Below are positions 1 through 5,426 of a stretch of 7,351 bases of DNA, piece after piece. The stretch covers positions 1-7,351 of the forward strand of contig JBOGDS010000127.1 in the NCBI GenBank assembly GCA_050743075.1, read 5' to 3'. The first letter of the stretch is position 1. Every line of letters starts with the position of its first letter. The translations under genes and the position numbers were made by a program. This stretch comes from JBOGDS01 sp050743075. GTDB lineage: Bacteria > Actinomycetota > Actinomycetes > Jiangellales > Jiangellaceae. The notes below the pieces were generated by a model. The model saw nothing but the letters and a program-made list of their open reading frames with translations, did no database searches and was not told the DNA's origin.

Positions 1-486
1 GTCGTAGTCGCCGCACACGGACGGCCGTTGTCCGTCATGGCCTTCACCGTCACGGACGGGAAGATCGTCGCCATCGATGTGCTGGCCGACCCCGAACGCC
101 TACACGAGCTCGACCTGGCAGCCCTCGACGACCAACCACCCAGTACCACGGCGTCATGGCGATCCACTCGATCCGGGAATCCCGTTCCCGGCGGCCCCGT
201 TGTCAGAAGTCGTCGTAGTGAGAGACTTACCCGGTCTGACCTGCGCAAACGCCTAGTTCGCTTTGGCTGGGGCCGCTCGTGGTCGCACCCCAGGCCAACT
301 TGGCGGGGTTCCAGATGGCGGTGTTCGAGCTCTTGTCGAGCGCCGGGTCGACGAAGGAAGCGACGAGGTCGGCGGCCGCCCAAGCCGAGAAGGACTCGGC
401 CGACGGGACACCCTTCGCAGTTGTCGGGTAGGTGCGGGTCCAGTCGGGCGGGATGTCGAAGCGCTCGAACGGCTCGATGCCGCTGA
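1..486 (+). CDS. ECF sigma factor, SigJ/ECF41-like, C-terminal end only (5' cut by window; 3' end degraded)
   Basis: The frame is open from base 1. Its first 44 codons read as the last part of the SnoaL-like C-terminal domain found in SigJ/ECF41-type extracytoplasmic sigma factors: the stretches SVMAFTVTDGKIVAIDVLAD and PERLHELDL are typical of that family's C-terminus. The family normally ends shortly after this point, near base 132. Here no stop occurs there. The frame continues to a TGA at 484-486 through Arg/Pro/Ser-rich sequence that looks non-biological and, from about base 227, runs antisense to the toxin remnant. I infer that the native stop was lost by a small indel or rearrangement between about 132 and 226. 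The sigma-2 and sigma-4 regions lie outside the window, so promoter specificity cannot be judged. The family is well supported; the 3' end as written is doubtful. Confidence 0.72.
   Translation, partial: VVVAAHGRPLSVMAFTVTDGKIVAIDVLADPERLHELDLAALDDQPPSTTASWRSTRSGNPVPGGPVVRSRRSERLTRSDLRKRLVRFGWGRSWSHPRPTWRGSRWRCSSSCRAPGRRRKRRGRRPPKPRRTRPTGHPSQLSGRCGSSRAGCRSARTARCR
173..191. terminator. Possible hairpin between convergent sigma-factor and toxin genes
   Basis: A perfect 7-bp inverted repeat (CCGGGAA at 173-179, TTCCCGG at 185-191) encloses a 5-nt loop. It lies just past the conserved end of the sigma factor and downstream of the toxin remnant's last stop (227-229) on the other strand, where a shared terminator would be expected. 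There is no T-tract on either side. Assignment as a terminator rests on position and structure only. Confidence 0.3.
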
Positions 487-977
487 TGGCCTGCGTGGCG
501 GCGATCTCCCCGCGCAGCTAGGAGAGGTCGACGGTCTGGGTGTGGGCCAGCGCGACGAGGTCGACCAGCTCCTTGACCCGGCTGCTGCGCTTCCCGCCGG
601 GGTAGTTGGTCTCCATCGTCGCGCAGACCTTGTCGGCGATCTGGTCGGCCACCGGGTAGAGCCGGTAGGGGTGAGTGACCAGCGGCCCGCGCAGATGGAG
701 CCGGTTGGCCGGCTCGGCCATCTCGGGGTGTCCAACAGGTGGTGCGGGAGCGTGGCACGCGCGCGAGCATGCTCATCCCGCCCTTGAGTAGCCACTCGGA
801 TTGCTCACCCTCGGCGAAGACGCGGGAGAGGAACCGATCGAAGCGAGCCTGCCGGATCTGGGCTTCGACGGTCGCTGCGCTGACTCCCGAGCCTGCCTGG
901 CGGGCGGCCTTCTTCGCGGCCTCCTTGATCGCCAGCTCAAGAGAGCGCCAGTCACCGTAGCTGTCCTGCTCAGTCAC
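227..977 (-). pseudogene. AbiEii-type nucleotidyltransferase toxin, pseudogene (internal deletion, frameshift, amber stop)
   Basis: The remnant opens with GTG at 977-975, whose first 8 bases overlap the end of the antitoxin frame (GTGACTGA), the coupling usual for AbiEi/AbiEii operons. The N-terminal part reads through SAATVEAQIRQARFDRFLSR to WLLKGGMSMLARVPRSRTT, ending near 738 just before the family's catalytic Asp motif (KDxDL) is expected. Homology resumes in a different frame with PPVGHPEMAEPANRLHL, then YPVADQIADKVCATM and SSRVKELVDLVALAH. Roughly 75-90 residues with the active site are missing. In the second frame a TAG at 520-518 interrupts VDLS/LRGEIAATQ, after which homology continues (PFERFDIPPDW, FVDPALD, NPAKLAWG) to TAA at 229-227. 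Family members transfer nucleotides to RNA targets; this copy cannot do so. Identification is firm; the deletion size is estimated from memory of the family. Confidence 0.85.
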
Positions 978-1575
978 GGTTCCATCCTTCCGGGCTGACA
1001 CCAGCCAGCTCGAACAGGTGGTTTGCCAGGGACCTGCCGTCGGTCTTTCGTCGTGCCGCGACGGGGGAGAGGAAGGAAACGAGGCGGTCTGGTGCCACGA
1101 GCGTGTCGGCGCGAATCGCGTCGCGTGCCGCGTCGGCGACCAGGGACAGGTCGGTCCCGAGTTCGACGAGGTCTGCGAGGGTTCGTTCGACGCTCAGGGT
1201 CGGGAGTCCGTCGACGGGGATGACCTCGTCGCGGGTCAGCTGCCGGATGCGCAGCCGCACCCCGGGGAGCCGGGTGCCCTTGCGTGCGGGGACGATGAAG
1301 TCGAAACCGTCGAGGAAAAAGTCGCCGACGTCGTGCACGACGGCCGCGGTGACTCCACCGGCCACGATCGACGAGACGCCGTCGTCGGGGCGAGGAGCCG
1401 AGGCGCCACCCAGCGCCAGCCACGTCGCGTAGATCGCCTCGTGGTCTTGTGGTGGCGCTCCGGGCATGCGGTAGACGCCCTGAGCCACGCGTTCGATCGC
1501 TCCGGCCGCGGCCATCCGGGAGAGTTGCTTGCGTGAGACTCCGGCATCCGCGGCCTGGGCAGTGGTGATCGTCTC
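970..1575 (-). pseudogene. AbiEi-type antitoxin (type IV TA), N-terminal start lost by fusion
   Basis: The segment begins at ITTAQAADAGVSRKQLSRMA, the N-terminal winged helix-turn-helix by which AbiEi antitoxins bind their own promoter. It continues through IERVAQGVYRMPGAP and HEAIYATWLALG and the C-terminal domain (GTRLPGVRLRIRQLTRDEV, LPTLSVERTLADLVELG) to SPEGWNRD and TGA at 972-970. About 200 residues are present, close to the full family length; only the first 10-20 residues and the start codon appear to be gone, replaced by integrase sequence (HALRHFYAS...HDGE) upstream. The native promoter and operator are therefore lost too. AbiEi proteins repress the operon and counter AbiEii, whose gene here is dead. 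If expressed as a fusion, the protein might still antagonise a related toxin elsewhere; that is inference. Confidence 0.82.
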
Positions 1576-2319
1576 GCCATCGTGGAGCGCCGTGCTGGCG
1601 TAGAAGTGGCGAAGCGCGTGGCATCCGTTCTCTCGTTCGTCGGGTGCCTCAACGCGTTGAAGTGCCGGCCTCGAGATGAATGTGTTGAAGTAGTTGCGGT
1701 TCAGTGCCTTCTTCTCCCGCGACGTCAAGAGCAGCGAGACGGTCGTGGGCTTCCCGTCGCAGACGTTCCACGGCAGGGTCACCTTGACCGGAGGATGGGC
1801 GGTCATATGAGAGGCGATGGCGTCCTGCACGGCGTCGGGAAGTGGGACTTTCGCACTGGTGTGCTCCTGGTCAGATGGTGGGTGGGCGTTGGGGTGCGCG
1901 GTCGGGCTTCGGTCCGCGGGTCGTTCCACGTCGTAGAGCAGGTGGGTGACGCGGCTGCCCTGGACGACGCGGGTGGGGTTGGACAGGGTGACGTCGCCTG
2001 GCCCCATGGCGCCGAAGAAGGGGCGCCCGGCGCCGAGGACGACGAGGACCACGTGCATCACCACCTGGTCGATCAGCCCGAGCCGGAGCGCCTGGCCGCC
2101 GACCTGGCCGGCGCCGACGTCGACGATGCGGTCACCGGCGTACTCGCGGGCCTGGTGGAGGGCGGCCTCGACGCCGTCGGTGACGAAGGTCCAGGGCGCG
2201 GTCTCGGCGTACTCCCAGTCGGTGGGCGTCTGGTGGGTGACGACGAAGACGTGGTCGCCGGCGGCCGGGACGCCGTTCAAGCTGTTGGTCTCGTCGAAGA
2301 GTCGGCGGCCGGTCACCAC
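970..2319 (-). CDS. Chimeric frame: reductase C-terminus + integrase fragment + AbiEi antitoxin (449 codons)
   Basis: One uninterrupted frame contains three unrelated remnants in order. Residues 1-133 are the C-terminal two thirds of a RibD-type reductase. Residues about 153-248 are a tyrosine-recombinase fragment. Residues about 250-449 are an AbiEi-type antitoxin. The listed start (GTG at 2319) lies inside the reductase fold, has no obvious ribosome binding site, and is only the first in-frame start candidate. The reductase's own ATG (2515) is in another frame, separated by a frameshift near 2391. The frame therefore looks like an accidental in-frame join of truncated genes. It may still matter, because the antitoxin part has no start of its own and could only be made as part of such a fusion. 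An automated annotation would probably name it after the antitoxin. Components are listed separately. Confidence 0.55.
   Translation of the reverse strand: MVTGRRLFDETNSLNGVPAAGDHVFVVTHQTPTDWEYAETAPWTFVTDGVEAALHQAREYAGDRIVDVGAGQVGGQALRLGLIDQVVMHVVLVVLGAGRPFFGAMGPGDVTLSNPTRVVQGSRVTHLLYDVERPADRSPTAHPNAHPPSDQEHTSAKVPLPDAVQDAIASHMTAHPPVKVTLPWNVCDGKPTTVSLLLTSREKKALNRNYFNTFISRPALQRVEAPDERENGCHALRHFYASTALHDGETITTAQAADAGVSRKQLSRMAAAGAIERVAQGVYRMPGAPPQDHEAIYATWLALGGASAPRPDDGVSSIVAGGVTAAVVHDVGDFFLDGFDFIVPARKGTRLPGVRLRIRQLTRDEVIPVDGLPTLSVERTLADLVELGTDLSLVADAARDAIRADTLVAPDRLVSFLSPVAARRKTDGRSLANHLFELAGVSPEGWNRD
1576..1863 (-). pseudogene. Tyrosine recombinase (phage-type integrase), internal fragment
   Basis: About 96 residues match the catalytic-domain style of actinobacterial tyrosine site-specific recombinases: VPLPDAVQDAIASHM, PVKVTLPWNVCDGKP, LLLTSREKKALNRNYF and ENGCHALRHFYAS. 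The last includes the box II H-x-x-R motif (His234 and Arg237 of the chimeric frame). Missing are the N-terminal DNA-binding domain, the box I Arg, the downstream L-G-H box and the nucleophilic Tyr, so it is non-functional. It is fused in frame upstream to a reductase remnant and downstream to the AbiEi remnant. It shows that an integrative element once lay at or near this locus; no attachment site or tRNA gene is visible. Confidence 0.78.
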
Positions 2320-2515
2320 GACCCCGATGTCGGGGTAGGTGTCGAAGAAGAAGTCCCGGGAGGCCTGGGTGGTACGGACGGCGTGCTCCTGGCTCGACGA
2401 CCTTCCACTCCACGTCGCCGTTTCCGAACCAGTCGAACAGCGGGCCGACCTGGCCGTCCTCGCGGGCGATGTAGCCGTCGGCCGAGACGACCGCTCCCAT
2501 GATGGTGGTTGCCAT
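1921..2515 (-). pseudogene. Dihydrofolate reductase-family protein (RibD C-terminal domain), frameshifted
   Basis: The ATG at 2515-2513 starts MATTIMGAVVSADGYIAR followed by GPLFDWFGNGDVEWKVVE, a characteristic N-terminus of RibD_C/DHFR-like reductases. Near 2391-2393 the homology moves to another frame, continuing QEHAVRTTQASRDFFF, GVVVTGRRLFDETN, AAGDHVFVVTHQTPTDW, FVTDGVEAALHQA, VGAGQVGGQALRLGLID and GAGRPFFGAM to THLLYDVER. Removing one C of the CC at 2391-2392 on the - strand would restore a single frame of about 195 residues, the normal family size. The native stop has gone and the frame enters the integrase fragment. The family fold binds NADPH; the physiological substrate of such stand-alone proteins is generally unknown. 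An AAAGG-like ribosome binding site precedes the ATG, and the GNAT gene ends 43 bp upstream, so the two were probably co-transcribed. Confidence 0.82.
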
Positions 2516-2558
2516 AATGCTGCCTTTCGATGGTTGGGTTTGGATGGGTCCGCCTACG

Positions 2559-2981
2559 TCAGGCGGGCGCCGGTCGTCCTGGTGCAGTGGCGGCCGGGCG
2601 GGTGGTGTCGTCGCAGCGGAGCTCTATCCGGCGCTGTGGGTACGGGTCGTCGCCACGGGCCGCGGTGCCGCAGTCACGGAAGCCGCGGGCTCGGTAGAAG
2701 CGCCGCGCGTTCTCGTTGTCGCGCAGGACCGTCAGTCGGACGCATCTGGCCGGATGGGCCTCGGCACGACCGAGCAACCGGCCGGGTGTCTCGGCCAGCA
2801 GCACGTTCCCCGCCGCGACGTGGCGCCCGACCACGGTCGGCGTCCACCAACGGTCGAGGCCGGCAGTGGAGTAGGCAGGGTCAGTCAGGGGTTCGATCGT
2901 CGAGCGCCAGGTGGTCCGGCCCAACCGTATGAGCGCGTGTACGTCGCCCTCCTCGGCGGTTCTGATCATGAACACAGTCAT
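2559..2981 (-). CDS. GNAT-family N-acetyltransferase with apparent in-frame loss of the acetyl-CoA-binding core
   Basis: The 140-residue frame has a typical GNAT N-terminus (FMIRTAEEGDVHALIRLGRTT, residues about 4-24) and a typical C-terminal part (VRLTVLRDNENARRFYRARG, 81-100, then FRDC). GNAT enzymes transfer acetyl from acetyl-CoA to an amine and usually run about 160-180 residues. The segment between the halves, normally strands beta3-beta4 and motif A (Q/R-x-x-G-x-G/A), is missing: residues about 60-80 pass from LLAETPGRLLG straight to RAEAHPARC. I infer an in-frame deletion of roughly 35-50 residues near base 2770, so activity is unlikely. The start is ATG at 2981, with a second in-frame ATG at 2969; neither has a strong ribosome binding site. 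The gene is divergent from the CGNR regulator and 43 bp upstream of the broken reductase. Confidence 0.7.
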   Translation of the reverse strand: MTVFMIRTAEEGDVHALIRLGRTTWRSTIEPLTDPAYSTAGLDRWWTPTVVGRHVAAGNVLLAETPGRLLGRAEAHPARCVRLTVLRDNENARRFYRARGFRDCGTAARGDDPYPQRRIELRCDDTTRPAATAPGRPAPA

Positions 2982-3053
2982 CTGGCTCTCTGACGATTCG
3001 TACCTGGAATCCGACGCGCATACCTGACAAACTGCTAGTAACCGGGTACACCC

Positions 3054-3059
3054 TAGAGT
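3054..3059 (+). promoter_or_regulatory. Possible -10 element of the CGNR regulator
   Basis: TAGAGT fits the TANNNT consensus of actinobacterial -10 elements and ends 20 bases before the GTG start. No good -35 lies at standard spacing; a CTGACA occurs at 3024-3029 but is 24 bases away. The 98-bp divergent intergenic region also contains the short imperfect palindrome GGGTACACCC (3044-3053), a possible operator. Assignment is tentative. Confidence 0.28.
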
Positions 3060-3079
3060 CGAAAGAAGTCACTGGTCAA

Positions 3080-3649
3080 GTGGTAGTAGACAGGTATTCA
3101 TCGCCCGGTCTGGTCGTCGCGCTCGGGCTCGTCAACCAGCTCGTCGTGGCCGAGGCGCCAGACCCGGCGGTGGCTCTGCGGGAGGTGTTGGGGTTCGACC
3201 CGACCTCGATCCGGGTGCTAGGAGTTGCCGACGTGCCGGGCTTCGACGCTTTGGCGCACGACCTGCATGGTGTCTTTGCTTCGCTTGACGGCGGCGACAC
3301 GGACTCGGCCGCCGCGGCGATCAACGTGCTGCTCGCCGCCTGCCCCGCACACCCGCACCTCGCCAAGGACGAGGACGGGGCCTGGAGCGTTCACCACCAG
3401 CCCGCGAAGGCCGACCTCGTCTCATCGTGGGCCGCGATCTGCGCCGAGGCGCTCGCGCGTGTCGTTGGAGAGGGTCGAGCGGCGCGGGCGAGGTTGTGCG
3501 AAGCAACCGACTGCCGCCGCGCATTCCTGGACACCACCAGGAACGGCACCCGGCGCTTCTGCTCCACCACCTGCCAGAACCGGATCAAGGCCGCGGCTCT
3601 CAGGCGCCGCCGAGCAGCACATCCACCCGAAGCCTCAGAACACGAGTGA
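3080..3649 (+). CDS. CGNR zinc-finger (ABATE-type) putative transcriptional regulator
   Basis: This 189-residue protein has the two-part layout of the ABATE/CGNR family: an N-terminal alpha-helical domain of about 130 residues (GLVNQLVVAEAP near 16-27; WAAICAEALARVV near 117-129) and a C-terminal treble-clef-like zinc finger. The finger has Cys140 and Cys145 (LCEATDC), then FLDTTRNGTRRFCSTTCQNR with Cys161 and Cys165, then a basic tail (IKAAALRRRR). All four expected zinc ligands are present, but the signature reads CQNR rather than CGNR. Length is normal and no damage is seen. The GTG start at 3080 is supported by a purine-rich GAAAGAAG at 3061-3068 and by position; an exact start is uncertain. 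Members are presumed DNA-binding regulators, usually adjacent to their targets. Here it is divergent from the GNAT/reductase pair, both now broken, so it may have outlived its targets. Confidence 0.87.
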   Translation: MVVDRYSSPGLVVALGLVNQLVVAEAPDPAVALREVLGFDPTSIRVLGVADVPGFDALAHDLHGVFASLDGGDTDSAAAAINVLLAACPAHPHLAKDEDGAWSVHHQPAKADLVSSWAAICAEALARVVGEGRAARARLCEATDCRRAFLDTTRNGTRRFCSTTCQNRIKAAALRRRRAAHPPEASEHE

Positions 3650-3662
3650 GCACCCGACGGCG

Positions 3663-3682
3663 CGGCGATGACGTCGTCGCCG
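3663..3682 (+). terminator. Possible hairpin after the CGNR gene
   Basis: CGGCGA at 3663-3668 pairs with TCGCCG at 3677-3682, extendable by a T-G wobble and a G-C pair to a 4-nt loop. It starts 14 bases after the CGNR stop codon. There is no T-tract, so a role in termination is only suggested by position. Confidence 0.3.
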
Positions 3683-3784
3683 GGAGGCGGAGCCCGACGC
3701 TCGTCAGGCACAAAGCCAGCGGGTGGCCGTACGAAGTCAGCCGCCTCGTCACGACGTGGTGAGTCGACGGTAACGCGATGAGGG

Positions 3785-3819
3785 ACGACTGCCGCGGTGT
3801 GGCAACCCGCCGCAGTCGT
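3785..3819 (-). terminator. Hairpin downstream of the intact reductase, between convergent genes
   Basis: ACGACTGC (3785-3792) and GCAGTCGT (3812-3819) form a perfect 8-bp stem, and after one C-C mismatch a further 4 pairs (GCGG with CCGC) close the structure. It lies 18 bases past the reductase stop codon (3840-3838) on the - strand and also faces the CGNR gene from the other side, so it could serve both. No U-rich tail follows on either strand, as in many proposed terminators of high-GC bacteria. Confidence 0.45.
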
Positions 3820-3837
3820 GCAACATCGCCCTCCAGA

Positions 3838-4458
3838 TCAGGACAGGACGCGGTAGGTCACGTGCGTGACCGCGCTCGCTGCTCGCGACTTCACCTGCTC
3901 GAGCTGCAGCGGCGGGACGCCGTCGAACAGCCGCGCGCCGGCGCCAAGCGTGAACGGCACGACGTGCAGCCGCAGCTCGTCGACCAGTCCGGCGGCGAGG
4001 TACTGGTTGATCGTGGCCGCGCCGCCCAGGATCGAGACATCGCCCTCGCGGGCCGCCGCGCGTGCCTGTTCCAGTGCCGCCTCGATTCCGTCGGTGACGA
4101 AGTGGTACGTGGTGCCGCCCTCCATCGGCTGCGGCTCGCGCGCGTAGTGGGTGAGCACGAAGACCGGTGCGTGAAACACCGGATCCTCGCCCCACCAACC
4201 GTTCCACTGCCGATCCCACTCGCCACGCACCGGGCCGAACATGTTCCGCCCCATGATGACCGCCGTGTAGGCGGCAATCTCCTCGACCTCGGCCCGGTTC
4301 TCCTCGGGATTCTCGAACATCCAGGCGTGCAGCTTGTCGCCGAAACCGTCGCCGCCGTCGTCGCCAAAGGGGCGTTCCTCGGTCTGGTCGCGCCCGGCCA
4401 CGTACCCGTCAGCCGAGATCGTGATGTTGCAGACCACCCTGCCCATGCGGTCAGTCAT
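3838..4458 (-). CDS. Dihydrofolate reductase-family protein (RibD C-terminal domain), intact
   Basis: The 206-residue product spans the whole RibD_C/DHFR-like fold: N-terminal strand and loop RVVCNITISADGYVAG (7-22), the cofactor-region motif TAVIMGRNMFGP (65-76), VFVLTHYAREP (99-109), FVTDGIEAALEQA (120-132), the glycine-rich VSILGGAATINQYLAAGLVD (141-160), ELRLHVVPFTLGAGARLFDG (161-180) and the terminal strand VTHVTYRVL. The start is ATG at 4458, chosen for the strong ribosome binding site just upstream, although the frame is open as far as 5052. The fold binds NADPH; these stand-alone proteins are widespread in actinobacteria and their substrates are mostly unknown, so the DHFR name should not be read as folate activity. 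It differs clearly from the broken reductase at 1921-2515, so this is not a recent duplication. No damage is seen. Confidence 0.9.
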   Translation of the reverse strand: MTDRMGRVVCNITISADGYVAGRDQTEERPFGDDGGDGFGDKLHAWMFENPEENRAEVEEIAAYTAVIMGRNMFGPVRGEWDRQWNGWWGEDPVFHAPVFVLTHYAREPQPMEGGTTYHFVTDGIEAALEQARAAAREGDVSILGGAATINQYLAAGLVDELRLHVVPFTLGAGARLFDGVPPLQLEQVKSRAASAVTHVTYRVLS

Positions 4459-4462
4459 TGCT

Positions 4463-4470
4463 CTCTCCTC
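4463..4470 (-). promoter_or_regulatory. Ribosome binding site fixing the start of the intact reductase
   Basis: On the - strand GAGGAGAG precedes the ATG at 4458 with a 4-nt gap, close to the ideal Shine-Dalgarno. It decides the start, because upstream in-frame sequence back to 5052 consists of remnants of another gene. Confidence 0.75.
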
Positions 4471-4513
4471 GTCGTAGCGTCCAGCGACATCGATATGCAC
4501 AATCTGACTCTGC

Positions 4514-4926
4514 TCATCGAGCGTTCTCCTTCGGGGATGGGTGATGGGTGGTGTTCGCCAGGAGTTTGCCGCTACGTGGCCAGGTCGCGTTGACATGCCG
4601 GACGAGCAGCACGGTCGTGGACGCCAGGGAGGTGATAGCGGCCAGGGTTCCGATGCCCACGACTGGCCCGAGGCCCAGGCCCCGGGCATTGGCGACCAGG
4701 CCGGCCAGTGCACCGATGAGCACGGCAACGACCACACCGACCAGCAGCGATGCTGGACACGTACCGGACGCGGGGATCTGGGTTCGGCGCCCCGTAGGTC
4801 TGAGCTCCGGCTCCAGGCGAGGTTGCGCGTGGCCAGGAGGCTCCAATGCTCGGTCGCCAGGATCTGCACCTTCACCGACGTAGGTTCGGGGCCACTTGGC
4901 GGCCTCTCCGGGGACGCTTCTGACAT
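4514..4926 (-). pseudogene. Small membrane protein gene reduced to its two ends (internal deletion with frameshift)
   Basis: An ATG at 4926 with a CAGGAG ribosome binding site (4937-4932, 5-nt gap) starts MSEASPERPP, then EPTSVKVQILATEHWSLLAT and RNLAW. This resembles the N-terminus of a family of actinobacterial membrane proteins of unknown function (VKVQIL...EHWSLLATR). The homology stops near 4813. In another frame, ending at TGA 4516-4514, come two membrane segments (ASLLVGVVVAVLIGALAGLV and VVGIGTLAAITSLASTTVLL) and RHVNATWPRSGKLLA. This looks like the C-terminal membrane pair of the same family. I infer deletion of the middle, probably more than 100 residues, with loss of frame. The frame from the ATG stays open and runs in register into the downstream reductase. 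No function is known. That both ends come from one gene is likely but unproven. Confidence 0.6.
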
Positions 4927-4993
4927 GCGAACTCCTGTGGGTTCACGCGTTGTCTTGCGCGAGCAGTTGCCGCGGTGGGGGCGGGACGACACA

Positions 4994-5254
4994 TCAAGAG
5001 GCAGAACCGGCCAGGTCGATTCGAAGGCGGGCACCAGGTTGACGCCGACCACGATCTTGTTCGTACTCCACGATCACCTTCTGCGCCCACCAGTCGCTCA
5101 TCCCCTGCTCACGGGTAAGCCAGTCGGCAATCTCCCGGTAGGGGCGGCCGGTGGCGCCCCAGTCGTCGAGGCGAGTGAACCCCTCCGCGTAGTGGCGGCC
5201 GGTCGCAGACTGCAGCGCAACCTACGACCCGGGTCCGGATGCTTCAGTGTTCAT
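4994..5254 (-). pseudogene. N-terminal fragment of an actinobacterial conserved protein (SRPBCC-type architecture suspected), with early amber stop
   Basis: An ATG at 5254 follows an excellent ribosome binding site (AAGGAG, 6-nt gap). The frame reads MNTEASGPGS, then TAG at 5224-5222, then continues with coherent sequence: ALQSATGRHYAEGFTRLDDW, GATGRPYREIADWLT, REQGMSDWWAQKVIVEYEQD and RGRRQPG. This pattern (ATGR...W..LD.WGA...EIA.WL...G...WWAQ.V.V.YEQ.RG.R) resembles the N-terminal domain of proteins that usually carry an SRPBCC ligand-binding domain next. That second domain is absent: after RGRRQPGAR the frame becomes unrecognisable and ends at TGA 4996-4994. The gene is thus both interrupted and truncated. 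The domain name is from memory and uncertain; the coding character and the stop are directly visible. Confidence 0.55.
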
Positions 5255-5426
5255 CACGTTCTCCTTCCGTTGGGTTGGCCTACTGCGAGATCCCGACGAT
5301 CGCCGAGATGATCAGCATGTGCAGCAGCGTCGATCGATAGGTTCACCGCAAGGACAGACTGGAAGAGCGGCTGAAACTAATCGCGCTAGCCCCGTAATTC
5401 GCACATGAGGTGCGGTGGGTCCGGGC
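5255..5426. other. Intergenic stretch and presumed left flank of the insertion sequence
   Basis: No complete gene lies here. On the - strand a short frame ending at TAG 5282-5280 reads STLLHMLIISAIVGISQ, 26 bases upstream of the next ATG; it may be the C-terminal tip of a membrane-protein gene cut by the insertion, but it is too short to be sure. Closer to the transposase, CGCAC (5400-5404) and GTGCG (5410-5414) form a small hairpin. The sequence around 5385-5415 (CTAGCCCCGTAATTCGCAC) is the best place for the element's left end, though I cannot match it to the right end. Confidence 0.35.

Noticed and set aside
263..787. Long + strand open frame rich in Val, Gly, Arg
   Set aside because: It is antisense to the toxin remnant, whose - strand reading gives clear family motifs; composition is typical of a high-GC shadow frame.
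1576..1863. Active integrase with a nearby attachment site
   Set aside because: The fragment lacks the box I Arg, the L-G-H box and the catalytic Tyr, and no tRNA gene or direct repeat flanks it.
1582..2502. 306-codon + strand open frame
   Set aside because: It lies opposite the recognised integrase and reductase remnants and shows no recognisable motif; Asp/Val/Gly-rich antisense of GC-rich coding sequence.
1921..4458. The two reductase genes as a recent duplication
   Set aside because: Their sequences differ greatly outside the shared fold motifs, including different N-termini and loops, so they are distant paralogs or separate acquisitions.
3778..4593. 271-codon + strand open frame opposite the intact reductase
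   Set aside because: The - strand has a ribosome binding site, normal family length and all fold motifs; the + frame has none.
518..5224. Programmed amber readthrough or a recoded TAG codon, suggested by two in-frame TAGs with coherent sequence after them
   Set aside because: Both genes also carry truncations or deletions, so simple decay explains the stops; a TAG also ends the short fragment at 5282-5280, and no suppressor tRNA or recoding signal is visible here.
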